Assembly (NCBI GenBank): GCA_025766275.1
Contig: JAFKAC010000177.1
Span: 22,876 to 86,875, forward strand
Source: Lactarius indigo
Taxonomy: Eukaryota > Basidiomycota > Agaricomycetes > Russulales > Russulaceae
Direction of reading: 5' to 3'
DNA: 64,000 nt
The notes below the pieces were generated by a model. The model saw nothing but the letters and a program-made list of their open reading frames with translations. It made no database searches and was not told the DNA's origin. Below are positions 30,792 through 40,774 of the stretch, one piece after another. The stretch's first letter is position 1; each line of letters starts with the position of its first letter. The position numbers and the translations under genes are program-made.

Positions 30792-31918
30792 TCACCGAAA
30801 ATCTCGAGCCGGCCAGTCCCTCTGTTCATCCGCAATGCGCTTGAGAGCGGTGGCGCGCTCCAACCTATAGATGGAGTCTTGACGGTCGCTTTGGGCACAT
30901 GCGATCATGTCCCGCAGCTGCGCCACTCTCGCTCGAAGTCGTTCCAGCTCGAAGCTGGCCGCGCGGTAGCGCGTGACCTCCGCGGTGAGTGTCTCGTCGT
31001 TGATGCGGTTGAGGGCGCGGTCAGTGATTCGGTCCGCGGTGAAGATGACGAGGTCTTCGTGGGGGTACGTGGGGCGCAGCGCGGCGCTGACGTGGGGTTC
31101 GGCGTAAAGGGGCTTACCGTACAAGTGAGGGGAGCCCGGTATGACTCTGAGTATGAGGGGGTCCGCCCCTCCGATGATCTGGACGTGCGATGCGTCCCTC
31201 TCTACTCCGTCGGGCCCGGTGATGGGGTATGGAATGTGATGGGGTCTTCTATTCGCCCGGAACCCTTCAGGCGCAATAACGTGCGCCGGGTCGTCAGCGG
31301 CGGTGAAGGGACGGTGGTCGGCGGCGCCTGGTACACGCACACGTCCTCGGTACATGGCGGACCCGTCGGAGTTGACGAGCCAGGGTGTGATGCGGGGATT
31401 AGTAGGGTCGCCTTTCGTTCGAAGGAAGGCGTGGCGTGCCGGGTAGTAATCGTCGTCGTCATGGCCAGCCTCAGCAGCCTCCATCGCTGCCGCCGCTCGC
31501 GCATCTCTCTCAGTCGGGCCGCGGCTGAGTCTAGCTGTTCCTTCTGCCACTCCGCCGCTACCCTCCTCCAGCCGTCCAACTCGTACTCCAGGAGAGCTTG
31601 AACGCTCGTCGTCGCGCGGGAAAACTCCGCGAACGCCGACGAGGTCGTCGCTTGGGGGGATGGCAGCGATGGGTTCGCACTCCCCTCGTTCGTCACGGAA
31701 GACGTGGACGACGGCGGATTCGTCGTCGGGCTGTTGCGTGGGATCTGGAAATCAGGTGAGGACGTTCGCCCATTCTTGTGCGGTGATGCGGCCCTCTGGC
31801 TGGCCAACAGGTGTGTACGGGGTGATTTGGGCGTTGGGAATCTCAGTCTCGTCGTCTTCAGCGAGGAGGGCCCGAGCATCTTCTGCAAGGGAGTCGAGGA
31901 GGATCGCTTGGGTGACAT
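30792..31918 (-). pseudogene. Third ORF of element C, split over two frames
   Basis: Part 1 starts at ATG 31918, inside the 3' end of pol, and runs Ser/Pro-rich into EYELDGWRRVAAEWQKEQLD. Part 2, in a frame shifted by one base, holds HDDDDYYPARHAFLRTKGDP and continues to the stop at 30792. Part 2 has PHVSAALRPTYPHEDLVIF followed by a helical stretch with NDETLTAEVTRYR; this aligns with the middle of the third ORF of element A (SSLRPNV..., SPRLTAEITRLR). The zinc knuckles of A are absent. The break may be a mutation or another frameshift; both frames are open together over about 31550-31202. Confidence 0.6.
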
Positions 31919-34900
31919 GTCGCAGAGGGGAAGTGGGCATGAGAGAGGAGATTGTAGAGCGAAGGAATAGGGGATGACTTTCCTCTGTCCGGATGGAAGT
32001 CCTTTTAACTACGACCCCACGCGCTTGCACTTCCTGATAGAGGCGAAGCGCTTCTGGCGCGAAGACGTCATTTTTGTCGACCCACTGATTCTCCGAGTCC
32101 GGGTACCCCTTCCATTTGACGAGGTATTGAAGTCGCCGTCCTCTGCCGAAGTGCCGGGAGTCCAGAATGGCCTCGACTTCGTATTCTTCCTCTCCATCGA
32201 TCAGTTCGGGCGGTGGTCGTGTGAAATTCTCGCCATGAAGAGGCGTTTGTTTGTATGGTGTGAGAAGATCGATGTGAAACACTGGGTGGATGCTCCACTG
32301 CGTGGGAAGTTCCAATCGATAATTATAGGGGGACATCACCTGTGTCACCCGGAAGGGTCCGTGGCGTCGCGCCGCTAATTTTGCCGTGGGCTGATTGGTG
32401 CGGAGGTGTTTGCCTTCTAGCCATACGAGGTCTCCAATCTTGAACTTGGGCGTATCTTTGTTACGGACCCACGCCTCTTGTGCCTTCTTCATGAGCCGTT
32501 GGGCGTCTTCTCTTGCCTCTTTTAGCTGGGTTAGCCGTCTTGTGACCTGAGGAAGGGGAGATGGCTTATCAGTCCAGTCCGCTTGTGGGTTGTACCCCAT
32601 CAGGAGTTGAAACGGTGATTGTTTCGTATTCTCATGTGGCCAGTTGTTGTGTGCGAATTCGGCGATTGGTAGATAAGTGGCCCAGTTATCTTGCCGCTCG
32701 TTTACCCAAAAGCGCAGATACTGCTCCAACCATTGATTGGTGCGCTCGGACTGCCCGTCAGTGTGCGGATGATACGCCGTCGATATGTTTTGCTGAATGC
32801 CCAAGATGCGGCATACTTCTCTGGTGAACTTTGACGCGAACCGGGGGTCCCGATCACTGATACATTTGCGAGGTAATCCGAAACGCTTAAACATGTGGGC
32901 AACATACAGGGCGGCCGTTTCTTCTGCGGTTATCTCCTCCTTGCATGGGATAAAGACTGAGGCTTTGCTGCAGTCGTGATCTGTGATCGTCAGTATGCTG
33001 TCGTATTCCTTCGACAGCGGGAGCTTGGTGATGAAGTCTATAGCAACTGTTTGGAAGGGGGTCGCTTCTAGCTCTGGTGTGATAGGGTGTAGCGCAGCCC
33101 GTATGGGCCTCGTGTTGATCTTGTTCCTTTGGCACTCCGCACAGCCTTGGACGTACTCGTATACATCTCTTCGTAGTCGGGGCCACCAGTAATGTCGTTC
33201 CAGAATCCGTTGTGTTCTCGCGATGCCGGGGTGCCCGTGTACCGGCAGATCATGGTGGTCGTGTATCAGCACCCGATATGTGGATGCAGGTCCAGTTATC
33301 ACGAACCTGCCGTCCTTGTACCACTCCCCTTCTATTTTTTTGAGGCGATGGGGGTCTACCCACATCTTAATTACCTCGTCGTCTTGTTGATGTCTTGGTT
33401 GCAGCAAATTTGGGTTTGCCGTAAAGGTTCGTGCGGTGTTGAGGGCTCTTACGAAGACTTCAGGGGGCAAAACGACGACTTCACTGTTGTCGCTCGCCCC
33501 TTGGTCGTAGTCTGGGCGTCGCGAAAGTGCGTCTGCTCTGCCGTTACTCTTTCCCTTGATGTGGTGAATCTCGAAGTCATATTCCGAGAGTTCGAGCACT
33601 TCCCTAGCAACCCGTCGACTGATCTTTTGTGGTGACTTCCAATATTGAAGGTTGAGGTGATCCGAGTATATTTTGATTTTGTGCGGGGCTCCAGCGAGCA
33701 GCGGTCTCCAGTTCCGCAGCGCCTTGACTATCGCGAGCAGCTCTAAGTCGTAAATGTCGTAATTTCGCTCTGCCTCTGAGAGCGTGGCGGAGTAGTAGCC
33801 TATAGGGTGTCGCTTTCCGTCAGATTTTTTCTGTAGTAGTACGGCTCCCACCGCGTATCCGGAGGCATCAACCTCCAACTCGAATGGGTCTTGAAGGACC
33901 GGATGCGCCAGTACTGGTTCTTCCGTTACTAGGCGTTTGAAGGTTTCGAACGCATTATTTTCTTCGTCCGTCCACCTCCATTCTGTGTCCTTTCGCGTTA
34001 GTTTGGTGAGTGGTTTTGCGTGGTTTGCGAATCCGCGGATGAAGAGTCTGTAAAAGTTGCAAAAGCCGAGGAATGAACGAACATCCTTGACTTTCGTTGG
34101 CGTTGGCCAATCTTTGATGCCTTGAACTTTTACGGGGTCCATGCGGGTCACCCCCCTTTCAAGGATTACCCCCAGGTAATCCATCCGCGGTTGATGGAAA
34201 AGGCACTTCTCGAGTTTGAAAAAGAGGTCGTTCTCCCGCGTGACGCTGAGAACGTCGCGTACCGCCGCTATGTGGGCTGCCAAATCGTGGTCAAAATGAG
34301 TGGCGATACCAATATCGTCCATATAAACACGTATCGTCGTTCCCAAGCGTTCGTGCTTCGCAATCGTGTCACGGTAGATGTGATTCATCATTGCTTGGAA
34401 GGTCGCGGGGGAGTTTGTAAGGCCGAAAAACATGACGGTGGGCTCGAAGAGACCGAACTTGGTTTTGAATGCCGCCTTCTCCTGATCGCCGTCACGGATG
34501 CGAATGTTGTTGTAGCCCCACCGGATATCTAGTTTCGTATAGATGTGTGCGTTGCTGAGGTCCAGGATGAGGTCTTGGATCAGCGGTAGCGGATATTGGT
34601 TCCGTATTGTGTGGGAGTTGATGACGCGATAGTCCTGTACTGGGCGTAGTTTTCCGTCCTTCTTTTTAATGAAAAAGAAGGATGAGGCGTACGGGGAGAT
34701 AGAAGGGCGTAGATACCCCTGCTTTAGCTTTTCATCAAGGAACTCTTTTAGTTCGCCTTCTTCTCGTTGTGTCATTGGGTATATCTTGCAGTCGATCGCG
34801 GCTGGCGCGGATGGCTTGAAGTCGATGGCGTGATCCCATGGCCGTGATGGGGGGAAACGATGCGAGGCCTGTTCGTTAAATAGCGTGTCAAATTCAGCGT

Positions 34901-35552
34901 ATACTGGGGGCAACACAGCTGCCGTTTGTTGTTGCTTTGCCGCTATGGCCAGCTCTGTCGAAGTGGTGGCACGGGCAAATGTTAATTCGTCTTCTAGTTC
35001 TTGAATGATTGCCTCTTTTTCTGCGACAATTAGGGCCCGTATGGTGGGCGTCGTGAGTAATTCTTCGGTAGTGGCCAGAACTACCGGCTGCATGTCCGGA
35101 TGCACGGTTGCGGTTGCCCAACTGATCGTGGGTTCGAAGGCGCTCAGCCATGGATATCCCAGTACCATGTCTTCGCTGCCGAGGTCGGTCACCAAGAAGG
35201 TCATCTTCTTGATCTGTCCGTGTGTTTTCACTTCGAGGTTAACATAATGAGTGATTAACCCAGCTTTATTTTCCGTGTTGTCTATGTTCCATATTTTGCG
35301 AGGCGTTTCTAAGGGCTGCATGGGGATTCCAGCTCGTGTCGCCATCCCTGGTTTGATGAAGTTGTCGGTGGCTCCAGAGTCCACCAATGCGTTTGTTTCA
35401 GTCGTTTGGTAATTCGTATGGACAGTCACTGGAATTCGCAGAGATCGGTAGCGTGTCGTCACAATTACAGAATTACATTTTAAGGCCCTCACCCAGACTG
35501 ACGGGTTCAGGCGCTCTGAAAACCCTCCTTTCCCCACAAGTCTTGAAGTATG
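31752..35552 (-). CDS. Pol of element C (-1 frame)
   Basis: About 1,265 residues on the minus strand, entered by a -1 shift from gag near the TTTT at about 35524-35521. The start shares GFSERLNP with element A. Counting from 35537: protease VDSGATDNF (about 52-60), RT LRPVQDYR and YMDD (405-408), RNase H EVDASGYAVGAVL, integrase with HHCC, catalytic IDF and SDRDPRF, TAYHPHTDGQSERTNQ, GPF module, and a chromodomain with YLVKWKGYPDSENQW. After it comes a unique tail of about 85 residues that overlaps the third ORF. No stops or shifts were seen. Confidence 0.92.
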   Translation of the reverse strand, partial: HTSRLVGKGGFSERLNPSVWVRALKCNSVIVTTRYRSLRIPVTVHTNYQTTETNALVDSGATDNFIKPGMATRAGIPMQPLETPRKIWNIDNTENKAGLITHYVNLEVKTHGQIKKMTFLVTDLGSEDMVLGYPWLSAFEPTISWATATVHPDMQPVVLATTEELLTTPTIRALIVAEKEAIIQELEDELTFARATTSTELAIAAKQQQTAAVLPPVYAEFDTLFNEQASHRFPPSRPWDHAIDFKPSAPAAIDCKIYPMTQREEGELKEFLDEKLKQGYLRPSISPYASSFFFIKKKDGKLRPVQDYRVINSHTIRNQYPLPLIQDLILDLSNAHIYTKLDIRWGYNNIRIRDGDQEKAAFKTKFGLFEPTVMFFGLTNSPATFQAMMNHIYRDTIAKHERLGTTIRVYMDDIGIATHFDHDLAAHIAAVRDVLSVTRENDLFFKLEKCLFHQPRMDYLGVILERGVTRMDPVKVQGIKDWPTPTKVKDVRSFLGFCNFYRLFIRGFANHAKPLTKLTRKDTEWRWTDEENNAFETFKRLVTEEPVLAHPVLQDPFELEVDASGYAVGAVLLQKKSDGKRHPIGYYSATLSEAERNYDIYDLELLAIVKALRNWRPLLAGAPHKIKIYSDHLNLQYWKSPQKISRRVAREVLELSEYDFEIHHIKGKSNGRADALSRRPDYDQGASDNSEVVVLPPEVFVRALNTARTFTANPNLLQPRHQQDDEVIKMWVDPHRLKKIEGEWYKDGRFVITGPASTYRVLIHDHHDLPVHGHPGIARTQRILERHYWWPRLRRDVYEYVQGCAECQRNKINTRPIRAALHPITPELEATPFQTVAIDFITKLPLSKEYDSILTITDHDCSKASVFIPCKEEITAEETAALYVAHMFKRFGLPRKCISDRDPRFASKFTREVCRILGIQQNISTAYHPHTDGQSERTNQWLEQYLRFWVNERQDNWATYLPIAEFAHNNWPHENTKQSPFQLLMGYNPQADWTDKPSPLPQVTRRLTQLKEAREDAQRLMKKAQEAWVRNKDTPKFKIGDLVWLEGKHLRTNQPTAKLAARRHGPFRVTQVMSPYNYRLELPTQWSIHPVFHIDLLTPYKQTPLHGENFTRPPPELIDGEEEYEVEAILDSRHFGRGRRLQYLVKWKGYPDSENQWVDKNDVFAPEALRLYQEVQARGVVVKRTSIRTEESHPLFLRSTISSLMPTSPLRHVTQAILLDSLAEDARALLAEDDETEIPNAQITPYTPVGQPEGRITAQEWANVLT

Positions 35553-37591
35553 AGGTCTTTAACCTCGTCCGTGCTGTTGGCTACCTGTGTAAGCCATTCT
35601 TTCGCCTGTTCTCCCGCCGTTTTTACTGCTTTAATTTGCGGTGCGGGCGTTGCACTGGGTGCTGGTGTAGCGTACCCCGGTAGCGATGGCTCGTATTGAG
35701 AGACGGGTCCCGGGGATCCCGGCCATTGCGACGGCCAGGCAGTTTCCGTCATCCTACTGCTGGATGGAGGGTTCTGCCATTGTCTCTGCTGTCGAGGGTA
35801 TGGGCAATTTCGTGAGAGATGCCCCGGTGCGTGACAGTTATAGCAAAGGACGTTCCTGAGGTCCCTCCTAGATCCGCCTCTCCCTCGTCCTCGAGCTCCG
35901 GGGCCTCCTCTTGGGGGAAAGGGTGGCGCTGGCCAATCGTGATGGGGCAATTTGTTGAAATCGATGTCTTCGGACCCGGCCAGTCGTACTTTGGCGCGGT
36001 CGGCGGAGGTGTCCATGGCCCACGGGTTGGTTTGAGGCAAATTCTGTGGCAATGCCCATCCCGCGTTGCCGGTCTGCTTCTTTGGTTGAGTTGCCGTAGT
36101 CTTGTACTCGTTGAGCCTGGCCTTGAGGTGGATGTAATTCTTTTGTCGCTTGAGGACGGCCCTCTTCCAGTCATCGAACGTCACGGGCTCGTTGAATTGG
36201 AACGCGTTTTTGAACAGTTCCTTGGGCAAACCCGATGTGAACAAGTCGATGGTTTGTGGTTCGTTGAGGTGGTAGTGAGCCTTCCGTGCTAATTGTTCGA
36301 AGTCATTGACGTACTTGTCAATGTCCTCCCCCACCATTTTGTAGCCTTTCCGCAGTATTGCTTGTGCTTGCTCTCTTTCCAGCGTATTTTCGAAACGCTG
36401 GCTGAATCCGTCTGCTACAGCGTCCCACAAACCTCGAGTGTAGGGGCTAATTCCCCGTTGTATTTGTCGATTGAGCCAGTTCAGGAAGGATAGGACCCAT
36501 TCGCTGACTGCTCCCCCTTTGATGTAGGACAGGAATAGGAGGCATCTCCTATAGTCGTTGCGCATGATGGGGGCGTCTAGATTCATGCCCCAATACACAT
36601 GCCACTGTGTGAGAAACTGGTCGACCTTAAGTCGGTCTCCGTCAAAGATAGAGGGCGGCTTGCCGGTTAATTTTTCACTGGGGTGTCCTCTGTCCCCTAT
36701 TCTTCCTCCGTCGCCGCCTCCCCCACCATCGCCGCCTCCCCCGCCACCGCCGCCTCCCCCACTACCTTCAGGCGGAGCATGGGGTGGTCTTCTCGGCGGT
36801 TCGGTTCTTCGTAGGTCAAACGGGATACCTCCCCCAGGTGGTGGTGGCGGATCGTCTCCCGGTCCTCCTATGCCGGGGGGTAGTTCCATTGTCGGTTGTC
36901 TTCCGGATGGGGGGTCTCCTCTATCAGAGCCGATTGCTCTGAAAATTGCGGCGTCGTCTGCAGTCATGCGTACCCCTGTTTCAGGATTGATGGGCATAAG
37001 GGTGGCCCTCGCTCCTTCCTGTACTATTCGTGCTTCTTCCAGCGCGACTTCTTCCATGGCTCGCGTCATTGTGGCCATAATTGCTGGGGATCGGATGTGA
37101 ATGGGTTCGGGTTCAGTAATGTGTGCGGACTCAGCTCGTTCTACTAGAAAATCTTGTATGGCTCCTCCGCTTGTTTCGGTTTGCTCCGGTTCTCGTCCTT
37201 CGCTGTCTTCTTCCGACCTTTCGGATTCGTCTGACACTACCTCTCCAGTGGAGTGTTCTCGTGCTTGTCCGTCAATGGGTCCCCAATCTGCTCGACTGTT
37301 GAGCTCTCGTGCGTCGATGTCGCAACGATATCTGGGTCCGGCTGGTCGTATAACGTCCCACTGAGAGTCTATGGGGTTCCACGTAACTTCTACCCAACAC
37401 AGATGGTCGAAGTTGAACTCAACTGGGCGGAACCTTGAAGGTCCGTTAAACTCTACAAAATAGCCGGTTTCTTCTTGTCGTTCTCTCCAACTGGCAGCTT
37501 GTAAAAAGCGCGTAGGAACGTTCCGTTCTCCTCTTCTCAGGATCGAATACGGACGAAAACTCGTCCACTGGTCTCGGGTTGTTACGGCCAC
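35507..37591 (-). CDS. Gag of element C, apparent GTG start
   Basis: 694 residues if read from GTG 37591. An N-terminal segment with an aromatic pattern resembling that of element A gag, acidic and Gly/Pro-rich middle (about 245-300), gag domain (about 320-480), CCHC knuckle CYNCHAPGHLSRNC (583-596). In-frame TAA at 37609-37607 closes the frame upstream, and the first ATG in any frame is at 37078 (residue 172). The GTG has A at -3 and G at +4, as in element A. Confidence 0.85.
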   Translation of the reverse strand: MAVTTRDQWTSFRPYSILRRGERNVPTRFLQAASWRERQEETGYFVEFNGPSRFRPVEFNFDHLCWVEVTWNPIDSQWDVIRPAGPRYRCDIDARELNSRADWGPIDGQAREHSTGEVVSDESERSEEDSEGREPEQTETSGGAIQDFLVERAESAHITEPEPIHIRSPAIMATMTRAMEEVALEEARIVQEGARATLMPINPETGVRMTADDAAIFRAIGSDRGDPPSGRQPTMELPPGIGGPGDDPPPPPGGGIPFDLRRTEPPRRPPHAPPEGSGGGGGGGGGGDGGGGGDGGRIGDRGHPSEKLTGKPPSIFDGDRLKVDQFLTQWHVYWGMNLDAPIMRNDYRRCLLFLSYIKGGAVSEWVLSFLNWLNRQIQRGISPYTRGLWDAVADGFSQRFENTLEREQAQAILRKGYKMVGEDIDKYVNDFEQLARKAHYHLNEPQTIDLFTSGLPKELFKNAFQFNEPVTFDDWKRAVLKRQKNYIHLKARLNEYKTTATQPKKQTGNAGWALPQNLPQTNPWAMDTSADRAKVRLAGSEDIDFNKLPHHDWPAPPFPPRGGPGARGRGRGGSRRDLRNVLCYNCHAPGHLSRNCPYPRQQRQWQNPPSSSRMTETAWPSQWPGSPGPVSQYEPSLPGYATPAPSATPAPQIKAVKTAGEQAKEWLTQVANSTDEVKDLILQDLWGKEGFQSA

Positions 37592-37597
37592 GATGGT

Positions 37598-37610
37598 ATC
37601 TTGGTCTTAA
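37598..37610 (-). promoter_or_regulatory. Self-priming primer-binding site (element C)
   Basis: After the 5' LTR: TT (37610-37609), then AAGACCAAGAT (37608-37598). It pairs over 11 nt with ATCTTGGTCTT at 37842-37832 in the LTR, which lies 34 nt downstream of TATTTAAA (37876-37869). Confidence 0.75.
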
Positions 37611-38132
37611 TGTAACGTCGCCACGACGTTAGCTCGACTTGAGCGCGGAAGGTGGTAACAACTTAGCAATATATCGAGGCGTTAACTTGAAGACTCGAAG
37701 GTCCAAGCCTCTGTCTTAGTGAATGCGTGAAGGCACACCGACAGGTTCTTCACAACGTTGCTTTGCAGGCGAAGTCGGGATCTCACAGATAAGATAGAGA
37801 AGAGAAGAGAAGAGAAAAGTGACGATTCAAGAAGACCAAGATGGCGTATCTTGGTCTTCACAAGACAGTTTAAATACAAGTCGAGCAGGCTTTCAAGCGC
37901 TGCTATGAGTCACAGTAAAGTAGCGTCCAACGTGTCGCGTAAGTAGCTCGAACCCTAATACTACTACTACTAGTATTAGTGGCACAGTCCTCAGTCAGCA
38001 ATCAGCGCGCAATCTCCTATCGTACTCGTAATCGCCTATCGTAAGTCCGCAACTAATCTACCTTACCGCCGTAGCTGCAACCAGTACAGTAAGGGTCCAT
38101 GCATAATAGTCCGTCCGAGTCGAAACGTGACA
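37611..38132 (-). repeat. 5' LTR of element C
   Basis: 522 bp; minus-strand start TGTCACGTTTCG, end CGACGTTACA. TATTTAAA at 37876-37869. The inferred RNA start at 37842 lies in a perfect hairpin: two 11-nt arms at 37832-37842 and 37848-37858 around a 5-nt loop. Confidence 0.95.
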
Positions 38133-38137
38133 GTTGA

Positions 38138-38243
38138 TGTCGAAGGGAGGGACGAGATTCTGAGTCCTGAGCTGCCAGGCCTGGAAAGACCAGATAGAAG
38201 GGCCTACGGCAAGAATTACGTCCGAAAGACGTCGAGCTGACAT
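38138..38243 (-). pseudogene. SNF2-like paralogue, first exon (part 1)
   Basis: From ATG 38243 the minus strand reads RLSDVILAVGPSIWSFQAWQ and LVPPFDIN, which lines up with the start of the SNF2-like protein at 22072 (VADAVFAIGKTIWDYPVW, VPPFSAD). It breaks exactly at the target site of element C and resumes in frame at 30238. Confidence 0.75.
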
Positions 38244-39640
38244 TGATTGTGGGATGGAGTGGCAAAATGGCAATGGTGCGCATATGTATTGTCACGGTTG
38301 CGGATGGGTCTTATAATGAATACACAGGTACAAATTACCAGGGGGGGTAAGGTTACGGCACATGGGCACGATAAGGTGGGGAAATGGAAAAGAACATTAG
38401 AAGGGACAGCAGAAGAGTGGGCAAGAGTGAGAAAATGAGAAGACGTGAACTTTGACAGACACGATTCAGAAGGAAGGAACAAATGAGCTGGCATAGAGGT
38501 TCTGATAAAGACACAGCGAAATGACACGCTGTCGTAGCACTAGGTATACATCAACATTGAACTCAATGCACACTCGCCTCTCGCCCCCCATGCCAGCCAC
38601 GTCCAACTCACACACCAAACACACCAAACAGAAGCACAACTTGGCCAAACAGTTGCCAAATAGACACGTCAGTCAATTCGACACAACAGCACAGCAACCA
38701 CCACCAAACATGAATATACAATATCCAAGCAAGGACAAACTGGACACGTCAGCTCACTGCTCACCAACACAAACACCCTGGAAGCCTCTGACGAAGAAAA
38801 CAAAACTGTCAAAGCCACCTGGAAACACGTCTTGTTGGGCTACGGCCCGGAACGGACAAAGTCCGGCAAACTGAGGCTAGATTGACATATTAGATAATCG
38901 TAATATTAGCGTAGTTAAACGATTATCTATGAATAATATCTAGGAGAGAGGAGCATACGCTCTCCTCAGGAACTCCCACTCACACATTGTTCACCTATCC
39001 AGCTGCCCGCCTCCATAAAACTCTATACGTCTTCCACCCAGAGCCCCCCCCCCCAACTGGCTCGAGATCTGTGAGGTTTTAGTGGGTAGGAGACCACACT
39101 GCACCTAACTGCGGCTGCCCTGTGTCTGAGTCCCACACTATCCCCCCTACCAGGGGATGTGCGTAAGCGCATTTTCCCTCACAAACCGGTTCCCCTCTAG
39201 GCCCGGCAACACAGTGTGCTAGGTAGAGCTGATGGTAAATCTCCTACTACTTAGCACTTTATTTACGGGTATTTAGTCGTCTACACGTAGACAAACTAGA
39301 TATCTAAAATAAAAGTGCCCTTCTAAAAAAAAAAAGAAACAGTACAAACGTTTCGAATTTGATTAGCAATCATTTCCTAAAAGGAAATGACGCAGCGGTC
39401 ACGTGACTTTGCGTGACGGATTCAGCTAATTTGCGCGACGCGACACGTCTTCACTTTCTTTCCCTCTACTACCATGTCTTCCCTCGCCACGACCTTCCAA
39501 TCTTCTGCAGGGGATAATTATCCCACATGGTCGTCATGTCCACGAATTCGTGTTCATGCTTCCAGACTGCATGCAGTATTGGTTTGGATGGCTTGGATGA
39601 CTTGAACCTACCGTGACACGCTGTACGCGCTGTACTCTAG
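38244..39640. other. Mixed non-coding stretch with retroposon-like 3' end
   Basis: 38365-38530 is the second copy of the dispersed repeat. 38560-38880 has a plus-strand frame ending in LLGYGPERTKSGK that I cannot assign. 38892-38928 is a stem-loop with 10-bp perfect arms (AGATAATCGT/ACGATTATCT). 39326-39337 is an A run that could mark the tail of a retroposon spanning about 39030-39337. 39475-39535 starts a short frame (MSSLATTFQSSAGDNYPTW) resembling a Copia-type gag start, cut off by the satellite. Confidence 0.35.
38365..38530 (+). repeat. Dispersed repeat, copy 2
   Basis: Counterpart of 21530-21710. Here it lies upstream of the minus-strand SNF2-like paralogue, so its orientation relative to the gene is reversed. 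Confidence 0.6.
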
Positions 39641-40143
39641 ATATTTTTATCCAGAGTGCGCGCCTCCCTGTGTTCGCACCACCCCTCATCTCTGTTGGCG
39701 AGCTAGCTCCAACCGGCACACTATGACTATTCGGGGCGCACACCTCCGCATACCACCTGACGTGAAGGTAGCATCGTTCGTCTGAGCCCCCAGGAGTGCC
39801 GCCGCCACTTGCGTGTGCTGTTCTGCGTATCTCGCGACACGCAGAGGCCACTGTAGAGTGGCGTAAGCCGATGCTTGCCGGGCTCGGGTGTGCCCTTCGA
39901 CCGCGGTAGGTAGCGTCACCCGTTCGAGTCCTCATAGGTGCCGCCATTCGCGTGCATCGTTCGACCCGTCTCGCGACTCGCACGCAACTGTAGAGTAGTG
40001 CCAATTATCCGAGCCCTGGGCATGTCGGACTTGCATGTGCCCATCAACCGCAATAGGTAGCACCATCTGTCAGAGTCCTCGGGAGTACTGCCACTTGTCT
40101 ACTCGAGTCCCTAAGAGTGCTGCGCCACTCGCATGCACCCTTC
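39641..40143. repeat. Satellite of about 155-160 bp units, left part
   Basis: Repeating blocks: CACGCA with CTGTAGAGTRGYG, then TGTGCCCTTCGACCGCGGTAG, then a GTAGCRYCAYC block with GAGTCCTC. At least two and a half units, interrupted by the Copia element at 40143/40144 and resumed at 46496. Confidence 0.8.
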
Positions 40144-40755
40144 TGATGAACAGCACACATAGATAGCTTACTCACAGAGGGACAAAGTGTTCTGTGGTGA
40201 GACAAGCTGGGTGGCTGGAAGCAGCAACAGGAAAGTCTAGCAGGGTAAAGCAAGGTGTCTGGCACACAGCAGTGAGAGAACTGATAATACATTGGAGAGG
40301 GAGAACATACCTGGCACACAGCAGTGAGAGAACTGATGTGGACCAGGGCGTACAAGCAGTCTACTTATACTGTACAGAGGTGTGACACTAATACAAGGAA
40401 AGTAACTATAGGTCACAGAATACAAGGAGCGCATTGTTCTACAACAGGACAAAGGAGTGTGCATATGAAGAACAAGGCGTATAGAACAAGAAGTGTCCAG
40501 ACCAGGATGACATCATAATGATATCACAATAAAGATATATCTAAAGAAAGAACAAAGACGTAGTACAATGACAAGTCCAGAGAAGTCCGTATGATGTCAT
40601 AGTACATGATGTCATAGGTGACGCAATGATAAGTAATAGATTGTACAGATCAAAAGGTATCTAATCTATAAGTCCTGTATATCTAATCTACAGCAGTCCA
40701 TGCTGCAAGTCCGGTCCGTATGAGCCGCTAAGTGCGCAAGGGTCACTTATCAACA
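40144..40755 (-). repeat. 3' LTR of the Copia element
   Basis: 612 bp, minus-strand start TGTTGATAAGTG, end CTGTTCATCA. It contains a direct duplication with a 52-bp period: CTGGCACACAGCAGTGAGAG at 40259 and 40311. TATAAG at 40369-40364. Confidence 0.95.
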
Positions 40756-40767
40756 TCTCCCCGTGAT
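40756..40767 (-). promoter_or_regulatory. Polypurine tract of the Copia element
   Basis: Minus strand CACGGGGAGA directly before the 3' LTR. The same sequence adjoins the LTR of the second Copia copy at 63710. Confidence 0.65.
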
Positions 40768-40774
40768 CTACAAT

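Larger units (their letters stand above)
30234..38137 (-). mobile_element. Complete Ty3/Gypsy chromovirus, element C, with TSD GTTGA
   Basis: Target duplication GTTGA at 30234-30238 and 38133-38137. LTRs of 522 bp at 37611-38132 (5') and 30239-30760 (3') differ at about six positions, all transitions. The order on the minus strand is PBS, gag, pol, third ORF, polypurine tract. Gag and pol are open throughout. It inserted in a coding exon of the SNF2-like paralogue. Confidence 0.95.
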
